Below, piece after piece: positions 1-8,021 of a stretch of 11,533 bases of DNA (position 1 is its first letter; each line of letters starts with the position of its first letter). The notes below the pieces were generated by a model. That model was not told the origin of the DNA. It worked only from the letters and a program-made list of their open reading frames with translations, and did not search any database. Origin of the DNA: Terana coerulea (lineage: Eukaryota; Basidiomycota; Agaricomycetes; Polyporales; Phanerochaetaceae); assembly GCA_024811115.1 (NCBI GenBank), contig JAKOGH010001127.1, positions 1 to 11,533 on the forward strand, in the 5' to 3' direction. A program made the translations under genes and the position numbers.

Positions 1-252
1 TATCTACAACTACCGGGAAAGACCTACTAGGAAGACGCATACAGTATTAAAGTACAACAAGCTTTCTCGCTCGAATGGCTAGAATTTGACCCACTAGTGA
101 GTGATCTCTTTGAGTCAGCAATTCACATCCTCAGGTCATGCGTTGTCTTAGTGGATAGATTGCACAGCAGATCCGAATACATGCGTTAAATGGTCAAAAC
201 TATGCGGACTATGTAAATCATGCAAAATATTCACGACAAAATGCAGGAAATC
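1..252. other. Intergenic, 3' flank of the Cdt1 gene
   Basis: No coding region, RNA gene or repeat could be supported here. It lies downstream of the Cdt1-like stop codon at 253-255 on the minus strand and should hold that gene's 3' UTR and polyadenylation site. I saw no canonical AATAAA on the minus strand close to the stop. Confidence 0.5.
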
Positions 253-2473
253 TCAAGCTTCAGAGTAATCCAGCTCCTTTCTTATACGCTCGCGCACCTC
301 TCTCAGGCCGCCAGTGACGCCACTCTCGCGTCTCACCGCCTTCGGCGAGCGCGTGAGCAGCTCCGTCGCGCTCTCGTCTCTGCCGCGCACTCGACCAGGG
401 CTGGCGGGCATCCGCGGCAGCTTGCCCGGGCTGTCCCCGTCGCGCTCCTTCGGCGCGGGCATCTCGAGCCACTCCTCGCCGCCGACGTCCATCTTTCGCA
501 CGAAGAACGGGCAGAGCTGCGCGAGCAGGTCGACGCTCTCGTACGCCTCCGCGGTGCTGATCGGCACGGGCGAGCTCTTGACGACCGCCGCGCCGACCTC
601 GGGCAGCGGCAGCGCGCGCCGCTTGCGGCTCGTGGGCGTCGCGGTTGCGGCCCCCGCGGGGTTGGAGAACAGCATCCAGATGCTCTCGGCGACGCCGCCG
701 AGCCGCCCCAGCAGGCAGCGCCGGCGCATCTCGTCCTGGCTCAGCTTCTGCAGCTGCTCCTTCGTCATTGCGGGCGTGCGCCCCGCTTGCCCTGCGAGCT
801 TTGACGAGGCCTTGGTGGGAGTGGCGGGCGTGAGTGAGCGTTGCCGGATACGCTCGTACAGCGCGGCGCGGCGCGAGCTTGTAGGTGTCTCTGGAGCGGT
901 GGCCGCGTCTGCGCCGGTTTGGTGCGCCGGGGTGGAGGGAATGGCGAAGAGGAAGAGGAAGGTGTGGAGAACGAGCTGGAAGGTGTGCGGATGGCGGAGG
1001 GTGTGAGGAAGCCGTCCGCGTCTCTTGTGTGATGAGAGGAAGGGGTTTGGGGGAAAGGAACGGTGTTCTTGGAAGGTGTCGCAGTTCTGCTCGAGGGCGT
1101 GATAGGGAAAGGTATCGCGAAATCACGCAAAGCGCGCTTGGCTGGTGACTTGGATGGGGATCTCGGAGTAGGTGATGAAGGTGTCGCAAGAATGGCCGCA
1201 GATGCGGATGATTTGGGGAAGAAGACGCGAGAAGACGGGTGAACGTGGAATGCTGCTTCGCGACGGGAAGAGGAGGCAGAGTAGCCATTGGTATTTGAGG
1301 GACATCAAGAGACGCTTTGTGAAGCTACAGGGGCATTCGATGAGTATTGTATTATGTGCTCTGCAGAGAATTAGGGCTTACTTTCGTCCAGGACTCCAGC
1401 TTCTGGCGGAAATCCTTTCGGCGGGCTTCGCTAGCTGCTGTCCATCGAGCTACAGCTGCCATTCCGCCGCCCATATCCTTGTCAATGTCCATCTCCACTT
1501 CGATACCGATACCGTAGGCTGGGACACGTGAGCCCTCCAGCTTGGAGTAATGGCTACTTTGGCTAATTATGAAGCCCATTCCCCCACGGGTCCAATCCTT
1601 CAGCTTGGGCTCGGTCGACTTCAGCTCCGTAAAAAGATCTTCCTCGTCGTCAAATGTAGCCTTCGCTTTTCCTTTCGCGCTTGAGCTAGGGGTAGCGGCA
1701 AGAGAAGGCTTCTCAAGGAAGGGATTCTCTTCCTCGTCGGTAGCAATATTGGATTTGGCATTGATCGACTTGCGAGGCGTCGATACAGGCTTCCTCACGG
1801 TGCCATAATCCTTGCCCAGCTTGTCGGCCTTGGCCATTCGCTTAGCTTTGGAAGGTGACTTCTGTGTGTGCTTTGGGGTGTCATCGAGGAAAGGGTTTTC
1901 ATCATCGGCGCCTTCCGACTTCAGGTCTACGGCCACAGGGGCCTTATCAAGGAATGGGTTGTCGTCTTCGTCCACAGATGACCGAGAGGCAGACTTCGTG
2001 TTGTCCACAGACAACGCTTTGCCGTCCCATTCCCAGACCCAGACAAGCCGCCTAAGGTCGTCAAGACTAAACTTGGTCGTGAGCCCGGTGTAGGTACCGA
2101 GCGAGAGGTGATTCAAGACATTACGGACTATTCCCACCTCGGAGGGGAAGTAGCCGATGTTGCTAATGCATGAGAAAGAGCGTGTTGTAGTCCAGTCTGG
2201 ACAGTGAGAAGTCGGGAGAGGTGGGAGGGTAGGGGTATCGCAGGTTTCGCTTCAAACGGACCCTTGGCTCCAGCGATCTTGCGCGTCACAGTAGATGGAG
2301 GAGTAGGGGGTCTAGAGAAGAATGCATATTCAAGTTAGCATGAGTGTAGGGGGCAATGACAGAAAGACCTACGCGGTTCTGAGTCGTTTGGGCGTGAGGA
2401 TCTCATCATCGTCCTCTGGCAAGGTGCGCTTCTTCCTGGGAGAGACACGCAGGGCAGTGTACAGGTCTGACAT
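253..2473 (-). CDS. CDT1: DNA replication licensing factor Cdt1-like, 3 exons, frame interrupted
   Basis: Cdt1 loads the MCM2-7 helicase at origins together with ORC and Cdc6 in G1. The model has exons 2473-2373, 2311-1382 and 1324-253, with GT...AG introns of 61 and 57 nt, giving about 701 aa. The N-terminus ([16 protein letters not shown]) carries an SPRK CDK-type site. Residues about 60-130 match the winged-helix middle region ([19 protein letters not shown], then [20 protein letters not shown]). Three acidic NPFL motifs follow. The C-terminal domain starts after [10 protein letters not shown] and includes [20 protein letters not shown] and LLAQLCPFF, as in the CDT1_C fold. Many S/T-P-x-K/R sites are present. 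Three one-base frame changes are needed, near 2144-2147, 1215-1218 and 929-945, all at C runs on the coding strand. With one base added at each, all exon phases close exactly. It is either a good gene with sequence errors or a recent pseudogene. The family call rests on recalled motifs. Confidence 0.78.
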
Positions 2474-2485
2474 TGCTTTGAAACA

Positions 2486-2498
2486 ATTATATACGCGT
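2486..2498 (-). promoter_or_regulatory. TATA-like box overlapping a perfect MCB (ACGCGT)
   Basis: On the minus strand TATATAAT occupies 2493-2486 and abuts ACGCGT at 2493-2498, a palindrome and the MluI cell-cycle box bound by MBF in yeasts. The proposed Cdt1 start codon is at 2473-2471, only about 13 nt from the TATA-like string. The string is therefore unusually close to act as a normal TATA box unless the true start is further downstream. The site is seen in sequence; its function is inferred. Confidence 0.45.
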
Positions 2499-2596
2499 GT
2501 TATGTCTCAGGAAGGGGTATGCAACGAGCCAGAGGGTGAAGGAAGAGCTAGGGATGTCGCGGGGGAAGAAAGGTTGGAATGAATGGCGTCTAATTG

Positions 2597-2681
2597 CCAA
2601 TCAAACGCGAATAATAATCACTTTCTCACGATACGCGCTTTTGATCTCCGCTCTATTTTAGACGCCTCATCACGTTACGCG
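2597..2681. promoter_or_regulatory. CCAAT box and three ACGCG cores upstream of Cdt1
   Basis: CCAAT is at 2597-2601 on the plus strand. ACGCG cores lie at 2605-2609, 2633-2637 and 2677-2681, within 210 nt upstream of the proposed Cdt1 start. ACGCG is the core of the MBF-bound MCB. In fission yeast the cdt1 name itself comes from Cdc10-dependent (MBF) transcription, so this arrangement fits a G1/S-regulated promoter. Confidence 0.45.
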
Positions 2682-2767
2682 CGCAGACGCCCGCCGCCCC
2701 TTCAGTGCCTTCACCTGCTCAAGCTTGCCCGCTTCCTAAGTTTGAGTGCTTTCCACAAGCACGAGGA

Positions 2768-2826
2768 CATCGCGTGAATTCCTTAGTTAGTTATCATGTA
2801 CGATAAGTAGCGAAATTCACGCGATG
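2768..2826. repeat. Perfect 13-bp inverted repeat, 33-nt spacer
   Basis: The left arm CATCGCGTGAATT (2768-2780) is the exact reverse complement of the right arm AATTCACGCGATG (2814-2826), separated by 33 AT-rich bases. Each arm contains an ACGCG core, in opposite orientations. It may be a paired regulatory site in the Cdt1 5' flank or a short terminal repeat of a small element. No target-site duplication is evident. Confidence 0.7.
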
Positions 2827-2947
2827 CTGCATCTCAGTAAGTCCGGTGGGGAGAGGAGAACTTCGGCGGGGAGAAATCGCAAGTTCGAAGCGATCCGAGA
2901 GGTTCGAAACAGGGCCTTTCAGGTGAAAGCCTGCGCTTGGAGCACGA

Positions 2948-3009
2948 GCACGGGCGGACGCGATTCCTGGTCGAAATCCGCGAGGAAACGAGTCGCTAAG
3001 CGCCCGTGC
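2948..3009. repeat. Inverted repeat / long hairpin
   Basis: GCACGGGCG (2948-2956) is exactly complementary to CGCCCGTGC (3001-3009). Nested inside are the shorter pairings GCGA/TCGC and TTCCT/AGGAA, so the whole 62-nt segment can fold as an interrupted stem. Confidence 0.55.
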
Positions 3010-3133
3010 GAACGCGTGCGTTTCTGCGCAGGTTTGCGTGTTTCGAAGCTCGTTCTTGCCGAAGTTCAACTCGAGCGTGAAATGGCGGAAAGGCGTTGCA
3101 TACACGACTAACCACCACTTGCGAAGCCACAAC

Positions 3134-3161
3134 AGTCGTGAGTCAACGCCGACTCTCGACT
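3134..3161. repeat. Short hairpin with 6-nt loop
   Basis: AGTCGTGAGTC (3134-3144) pairs with GACTCTCGACT (3151-3161) over 10 of 11 positions around the loop AACGCC. It sits 3' of the recombinase frame of the retroelement, about 220 nt beyond its stop codon. No T tract follows on either strand, so a terminator role is not supported. Confidence 0.5.
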
Positions 3162-3378
3162 AACCCCACCGGGCGAGCTAAGACCCCGGAAACCCTTGAC
3201 CGCGGCGAGTGCTAATTGACCTATGCACAAGCTCGCGAAAGGCTATTTAGTGCAGGATACATCGAGTTTGATTTTGTAAAGTACGGTAGAGCACAGTAAC
3301 AGTCCATGAGTGCCACAATACATACTACTAGTGCTACAGACAGTGTGCAAAGTCCAGATCTGATGTGCGACGAAAATG

Positions 3379-4679
3379 CTACAAAGAGTACTTCTTCTTA
3401 AAGGAGTCTATAGAGTTGCGAACAAGCTGAAGGCGAGAGGCTGTGAAAGATTCTGAAATGAAAAGCGGGAGGATAGAGTCAATTTTCCGCCAATATTCGA
3501 GAAATGCGCGAGACTTCCAGCCTCCTTGTACTGCAACAATGTCAGGGTGAGTACCGCGCAATAGCAACTCGGTTGCGCCTCCAATGCGGAAACAATGCCC
3601 ACTAAGACCTTCAAGCCCTGCTTCCGACCAGACTTGGTTGCACCTTCCGAGGAACCAGTCTCGAGTCATCGGCGCCCAACCTTTCTCGTCAGCTGTCTCG
3701 AAGGCAAAGAACGGTGCATGGTCTGGCACCTTCGCGTTTGCGCTTCGATGGTGTTTGAGGGCGGGTACTGGTGAGGTGCAGTCGTCGACGTCCGTGGCTG
3801 AAATGATTGTCCCCTTGTTCTTCGTCGTCTTGGTCCAAGGTATTGGTAGGGTTGCATATTTGCGTCCTCGCAGAGGGGTATGGTAAGCTAACTTCGTGCA
3901 TTTTGAAACGTGACGAGAGGGGTCAAATGTGTTGGGTGAGGGTATAACAAGTTCCCTAAGCTATCATTCGATTAGTCAAATTTATAAGAGTAGTTTGCAA
4001 CAGAGCACACCGGCGGCAGCACCAGAAAGCGACACACACTATGGCATACACAGCCGCATCGAACGAGTTTGTGAGGTCAAGGTGTTCTCATAGGGCATGC
4101 AGGTGTTCGATTGTAACGGGGCGGCGTTTCTCATCCTTCTCCGGCTCATGCTTCCGGGATCGCAGTGAGGACGACCTTGAGCATCTTGTTTCCATTCCAT
4201 GGCGCTCCGTGCAAACCATGCCAGAAACTCAGACCTGCGATCTAAGTGTTGACCGTAGTACAAGCAACCAGACCGTTCCATCGAGAGACAAAAGCTGCAA
4301 GAAGGACTTCAGACGCAGGCATGCGATCGTTCTCTGAGATGTGATTGCAGTCGCAAAACTGCGTAAAGCGGAGCAAGCCGGCACCATAGTTTTTCCGAGA
4401 GTTGGGTTCGATAGAGGACAGCAGAGTCTGTTGTAGTTGAATGCTAGCGGCGGTCGATAAGAGCTTGGAGGTCTCAGCATGAAAGCAAATGGCGTGAGGG
4501 GTGATCCAGCGAGTGAGGCGATCTTCAGCAAGAACATGCGGGCGAAGCGATGATGGAGTGATACTGTTGGAGATGTTTGGCTTTCGTGGTTTTTGTGACT
4601 GGTTGGTTTGCGACGAGGTATCTGCTGGACCAGGTTTGCCATGGGATCCTGGGGCAGACATCCCACCAACTGTCAACAC
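3379..4679 (-). pseudogene. Tyrosine recombinase domain of the retroelement, broken
   Basis: The domain would insert the circular cDNA of the element by site-specific recombination. The N-terminal core-binding part (4679-4245) includes NSRKNYGAGLLRFTQFCD and DRMPASEVLLAAFVSRWNG. It ends in a TAG stop at 4244-4242, where the family normally has Trp (TVNT-W). Downstream are a frame change near 4170-4200, the conserved VTIEHLHAL segment, and a TGA at 4090-4088 in an Arg position. A 50-nt intron-like segment (4010-3961) interrupts the first catalytic Arg box, and a one-base gap in a G run at 3954-3956 follows. From 3953 to 3379 the frame is open and holds the HCFR (HxxR) box, GGWKS and the probable nucleophile Tyr in LEYWRK. 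The catalytic residues are thus recognisable, but the frame is dead as written. Confidence 0.8.
3961..4010 (-). other. Intron-like 50-nt segment in the recombinase domain
   Basis: On the minus strand the segment begins GTGTGC, contains TGACTAATC (a good branch-site match) and ends GATAG. Removing it joins the conserved FWCCR stretch to LG of the catalytic Arg box. Its size equals that of the host introns in this window. The downstream frame still needs one base in the adjacent G run. Confidence 0.6.
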
Positions 4680-5902
4680 ACTCGCACGTGCAGGCGTCTA
4701 CGTTTAGTGCGGGCCTTAGGCATGAGTGAGAAAAGGAGCAAGCTCTGCAGGGAGCGAGATAGTGGAGAGAGCGGCGCAGTGAGGGATCCGGAGTGCCGCG
4801 AGACACCAAATCAGCTTTATTGAGAGAGGTGTTGACGTATTCGAGAACAAAGTGAATGTTGAGAGCCATAGCAATGACTTCAACGCGTCGGATCGAGTTG
4901 TTGACCTGGAAGTTCCGGCTCCGTCCCCGCTGGAACGCTCCAACAACACCCATGTTGTCACCATGAATAAGCAGGTTAGCATCTTTAAATCCCAGCTGCT
5001 CGACGTGACGTACAGTGAGCTCAACGGCAACCATCTCTGCCCAGCTGATGTCTCCGGCAGTCGGCTTTCCAGTTGCTGTTGAGCTTCCAAGCATCCCAGC
5101 ATCCGTCGATGACTACGCCGATGCCCCAGCTGGTGCATGCGTCAACCCAGATTCCAATGTCCCGAGTTGCCCCATGTGGAACCAAAGATCGATAGACTCC
5201 TGGAGTCTGCAAGGCATTCATCCACCAGCGCATGTCCGACACCAAGGAGGGAGGTGGCCAGCGAGGAGCGAACGGGTTGGGGTATTGAGACACAAAGGCT
5301 GATATGCTGGCTAGGAATGTGCATCCTCGTGGATAGACGAAGGTGATATGGGATAGGGTGCCATTCATGGACATCACGTCACGCTGTAGAACTCGCTTTC
5401 CAGAGTCGATCAGCGCAATGAAGGCCTGAAGCTTGGCAAGGCACTTGAGACACTTAGCTTCAGGAAGCTCGACTGTCCTCTTCACCAGACTCCAGAGAAT
5501 CCCCAGATAGATGACCAGAAACCCATAGTCCAAGCATTTTCCAAGCTTCCAGGGCACACCTAGCGGAGTAGTGATGCGGAAGATGTCTTCGACTCCATGT
5601 GCGTAGCAATATGCACCGCCGTTGGCCTCAATTGGGAACCGCACGTTGACAAGGTCATCAACTCACTTCTTGCATGGTGAGATGCTGTGGGCTTCAAGGA
5701 TGTCGACGACAGCGTCCATAGCCGCGCCCTGTACGCCCTGGCCCGACGAGATCCCGAATGGGCAGACGTGGTCAATATAGAACACACCTTCTTCGCACTG
5801 AATGACCAGGTAGCATTTGTGCTCGGGTCGGATCGGGATGTTGCGAAAAGCTGCATCGATGTCAAGCGAGCATGCCTGCGAGCCGGGAGGACATGTCGCG
5901 AC

Positions 5903-6058
5903 CTAAAAAATGTGAGAGGCATGAGACACACTCAAATGCCATGTGCGAGACACACTCGAGCACATATGAAACAGATGCGAGTTACACTCCAGCATCATGC
6001 GCGAGTTACACTCAAGCGCAAGGAGGCCAAACGGCCAAAAAAAAAACCAAGTACTCAC
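5903..6058 (-). other. Intron-like 156-nt segment in the RT domain
   Basis: The segment starts GTGAGT (6058-6053), has a T10 run near the donor and ends TTTTTTAG (5904-5903). Removing it joins GAA ATT to GTC GCG in phase 0, fusing QFAEI to VATCPPGSQACSLDID exactly where RT motif A is expected. It is longer than the other introns in the window because of an internal repeat. Confidence 0.7.
5923..6013. repeat. Four copies of an 11-bp near-palindrome inside the RT intron
   Basis: Plus-strand copies are GAGACACACTC at 5923-5933 and 5947-5957, and GAGTTACACTC at 5979-5989 and 6003-6013. Starts are 24, 32 and 24 bp apart, so the copies form two pairs with equal internal spacing. Most are preceded by ATGC or TGC. 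The GAGT...ACTC form is itself an inverted repeat of 4 bp arms with 3 bp between them. Confidence 0.7.
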
Positions 6059-6505
6059 AATTTCTGCGAATTGTGCCGCTGTACCCCACTTTGTAGGGAA
6101 TAAGTCGGAGTCAATGAAGGAGTTCACTGACACTCCCTGCTTGTACTCGTAGGAGCAGTTCTGCACGAGACGGAATTTGCCCAGGGTGCTGGGCTTGTCA
6201 ACCACAGCAAGCGGCGATGAGATGAAACAAGATCCAAGAACAGCCTCGACCTCACCCTGCGAGTATGGTCCAGACATATGGCAAGGGCAACCTGCTCCTC
6301 GGCATACTGCCGGATGAAGTCCATGTGAGTGATGCCGGATGCGTGATTATGGGGTATATGCGTGCGAGACGGTGTGCTGAAGTCGCCAATCGGGAAGCCT
6401 GTTCGTAGTTTTTCTGAGAGATCATGGTGGTGGTCAAGAAGATAGAGTCGTCCAAGAGTTTTCTCAAATTCATCGGCATTGTAGGGAGTGATGATGCGGT
6501 CTCGC

Positions 6506-7957
6506 TCAGATGCACCGCCGAGACGCGGCATGATGACCGGCGGAACCACAGAACGAGCAGATGTGCCCTGTCCTTCCGGGGCAGCGGGAGCCACATCGAC
6601 TGTCACCAGTGGAGTTGGCAGGGTTGGTAGGGCCCCGGATGTTCCAGAAGACACAGGCTTCAATGCAAGATGGCCCTGCAAGGAGTTGATTGTTGCCCCA
6701 GACAGAGTAGGTGGTCTTGTTGTTCGGCAGAGAGGTGCGAGAGCAGAACTTGGATGTGTGACCACTCTGAGCGCAGATGAGGCAGAGCGGTCCTGTAGTC
6801 CTAGACTGTCTGCCTTGCTGAAAGGGCTTTGTCTGCGGTGCCTGTCGGCTCGAAGCGAAGCTATCGTCTCCTCCTCGGAACGACGACGGGCGGCGGTCAC
6901 CGGAATAGGGTTGGAAACGACTCGTGCTTGATGTCACAGCCAAAGCCCTGACTTCGGCAAGTCCAGCCCGGGTGTGCTCGTCCAATATGTCGCGCAGCAG
7001 CTCTCTATAGAGAGGAGAGCCTACCACCAAAGGAGCACAGTCGGTAGTGGTAAAGAAAAGCCGGCGCACCTTCGCGTCAAACTCAAGGATGCCCGCGAGG
7101 GCCTCCTTGATGTCCTTGCGCTTGTTGAGGAACGCAAAATGGTCCTTGAACGACATGACTACGGTCGCGTCGCATATGGTCTCCAAGACCACAGGGAAGT
7201 TTCCCCATGCCTCTCGCCAATCGTCCAACGGCATGCACAGCTCGCTAGAAAACGGGCTGAGATCCATGAGCTTCTTCTCCTGGCCTAACGCGTCGGTGGA
7301 CTTGACCGTCTTGTAGCTGTGCGGGTTCTCGTTCACGTCTTTGATCGCTGCATTGGTGCAGGCCGTAAGCGGGAGGTGCATCCTGTTTGCGAGGATAGCA
7401 GCGAGACGAGGGCTGGGGGAAACAGCTGGGCCCTGGAAAAATGTGTCGGCATTCGCACCAGTGTAATTGAATGAGATGAGGGTAGGTTTGGGCGGTGCCG
7501 GCGAAGGTGCCCTCGGGGCCGGTCCTGCTGCTGGAAGGCTGTTGTTGTGCAGATACTCGAGAGCAATGCGCAGCGTGTCTGGGGACATGGTCTGCATCAT
7601 CTGGTTCACCATGCGCGCACGCTCTAACGGGTCATTAGCAGGCGTGGAAGGTCGAGGCTGCAGGTTCTGCGGCTCAGCTGGGTTTGTATCCCCTGGACCT
7701 GCGAAAGACTGCCCGAACGACTGCCTATATGCGCGTTCATCCGCTTGCTCTTCCTCCTCATCCTCCTCTTGTTCATGTCTTCTAGGCTCCTCTTCCTCCT
7801 CGCGCGTCGCCGACGGGCTCCTACGCGTCTCAACCGTGTCTTCGCGTTGGCGCTCCTGCCTCGAGGCAGCGCTCCCTTGCACGGCCGCGGCTTCACCGGG
7901 GAGTAGATTGACGACGCTCTTTCCTCCGACTCCTCGTGGCGGTTCCATGATCTTCAT
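6506..7957 (-). CDS. Gag-like protein of the retroelement, zinc knuckles
   Basis: This 483-aa frame is uninterrupted and is the first ORF of the retroelement. It would be an RNA-binding nucleocapsid-type protein. Residues about 30-75 are highly charged and Glu-rich. A Pro-rich linker follows at about 140-160, then a capsid-like helical region at about 180-330 (PLDDWREAWGNF, DHFAFLNKRKDIKEAL). The C-terminal part has a CCHC zinc knuckle, C-x2-C-x4-H-x4-C (CLICAQSGHTSKFC, about 390-403). A second Cys/His cluster, CSFCGSAGHHAASRRC, sits at the extreme C-terminus, a pattern I associate with Gag proteins of basidiomycete recombinase retroelements. An internal Met four codons in is an alternative start. 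Unlike pol, this frame is intact, so a protein could still be made. The pol ATG at 6531 overlaps its end. Confidence 0.8.
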   Translation of the reverse strand: MKIMEPPRGVGGKSVVNLLPGEAAAVQGSAASRQERQREDTVETRRSPSATREEEEEPRRHEQEEDEEEEQADERAYRQSFGQSFAGPGDTNPAEPQNLQPRPSTPANDPLERARMVNQMMQTMSPDTLRIALEYLHNNSLPAAGPAPRAPSPAPPKPTLISFNYTGANADTFFQGPAVSPSPRLAAILANRMHLPLTACTNAAIKDVNENPHSYKTVKSTDALGQEKKLMDLSPFSSELCMPLDDWREAWGNFPVVLETICDATVVMSFKDHFAFLNKRKDIKEALAGILEFDAKVRRLFFTTTDCAPLVVGSPLYRELLRDILDEHTRAGLAEVRALAVTSSTSRFQPYSGDRRPSSFRGGDDSFASSRQAPQTKPFQQGRQSRTTGPLCLICAQSGHTSKFCSRTSLPNNKTTYSVWGNNQLLAGPSCIEACVFWNIRGPTNPANSTGDSRCGSRCPGRTGHICSFCGSAGHHAASRRCI

Positions 7958-8021
7958 GCTGGTCGTATTCGATATAAGGACTTTAAGAAGAAAACGAGCG
8001 AGAGCTCAGGTTAAAAAGCTC

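Larger units (their letters stand above)
2827..3378. other. Non-coding, hairpin-rich 3' flank of the retroelement
   Basis: No convincing coding region. The segment lies just beyond the stop codon of the recombinase domain in the retroelement's own direction, so it probably holds the element's 3' untranslated region and part of its terminal repeats. Several imperfect hairpins are present (listed separately). The element's exact end could not be found. The open frames here have no recognisable composition or motif. Confidence 0.4.
4716..6531 (-). pseudogene. Reverse transcriptase-RNase H region of the retroelement, broken
   Basis: The region would make the element's cDNA. A likely start ATG is at 6531-6529, overlapping the end of gag by 26 nt in another frame. 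Early conserved text is LRTGFPIGDFSTPS and HIPHNHASG. A one-base gap lies near 6279-6283, before MSGPYSQGE. Then come FRLVQNCSYEYKQG and FPTKWGTAAQFAEI, and a 156-nt intron-like segment. RT motif A follows (SLDIDAAFRNIPI), then motif B (PFGISSGQG) and motif C (VDDLVNVRF), immediately preceded by a TGA at 5665-5663 where Trp is usual. The RNase H part shows WVDA, WAE, HGDN and NKADLVSRG acidic residues, with a frame change near 5056-5064. A further frame change near 4745-4790 leads to LPAELAPFL and a stop. Confidence 0.82.
3379..7957 (-). mobile_element. Degenerate tyrosine-recombinase retrotransposon (Ngaro/DIRS group), coding core
   Basis: The order on the minus strand is gag (7957-6506), reverse transcriptase (from about 6531), RNase H (to about 4750) and tyrosine recombinase (4679-3379). 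A recombinase in place of a DDE integrase, after RT-RNase H and without a visible methyltransferase domain, fits Ngaro-like elements known from basidiomycetes; a DIRS relative is possible. The pol part has several frame changes and three nonsense codons, so this copy cannot act alone as written. Only the coding core is delimited. Terminal repeats should lie in 2827-3378 and 7958-8259, but I could not match split direct repeats between the two flanks. Confidence 0.8.

Noticed and set aside
220..1006. Plus-strand open frames of 194 and 230 codons
   Set aside because: They are antisense to the Cdt1 C-terminal exon, which carries the recognisable protein motifs.
1123..1329. An alternative intron explaining the Cdt1 frame change near 1215
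   Set aside because: No GT...AG pair gives the needed phase, and family-like text runs right up to the C run on both sides.
2880..2912. Possible tRNA: two GTTCGAA strings resembling a B box
   Set aside because: No A box, acceptor stem, anticodon arm or T run could be placed around them on either strand.
2794..3132. Minus-strand open frame of 112 codons
   Set aside because: It lies in hairpin-rich non-coding flank of the element, with no family-like motif and no plausible start context.
5655..5670. GTGAGT at the RT VDD motif read as a splice donor
   Set aside because: Splicing there would remove the catalytic VDD, which follows directly in frame. A Trp-to-stop change explains the TGA better.
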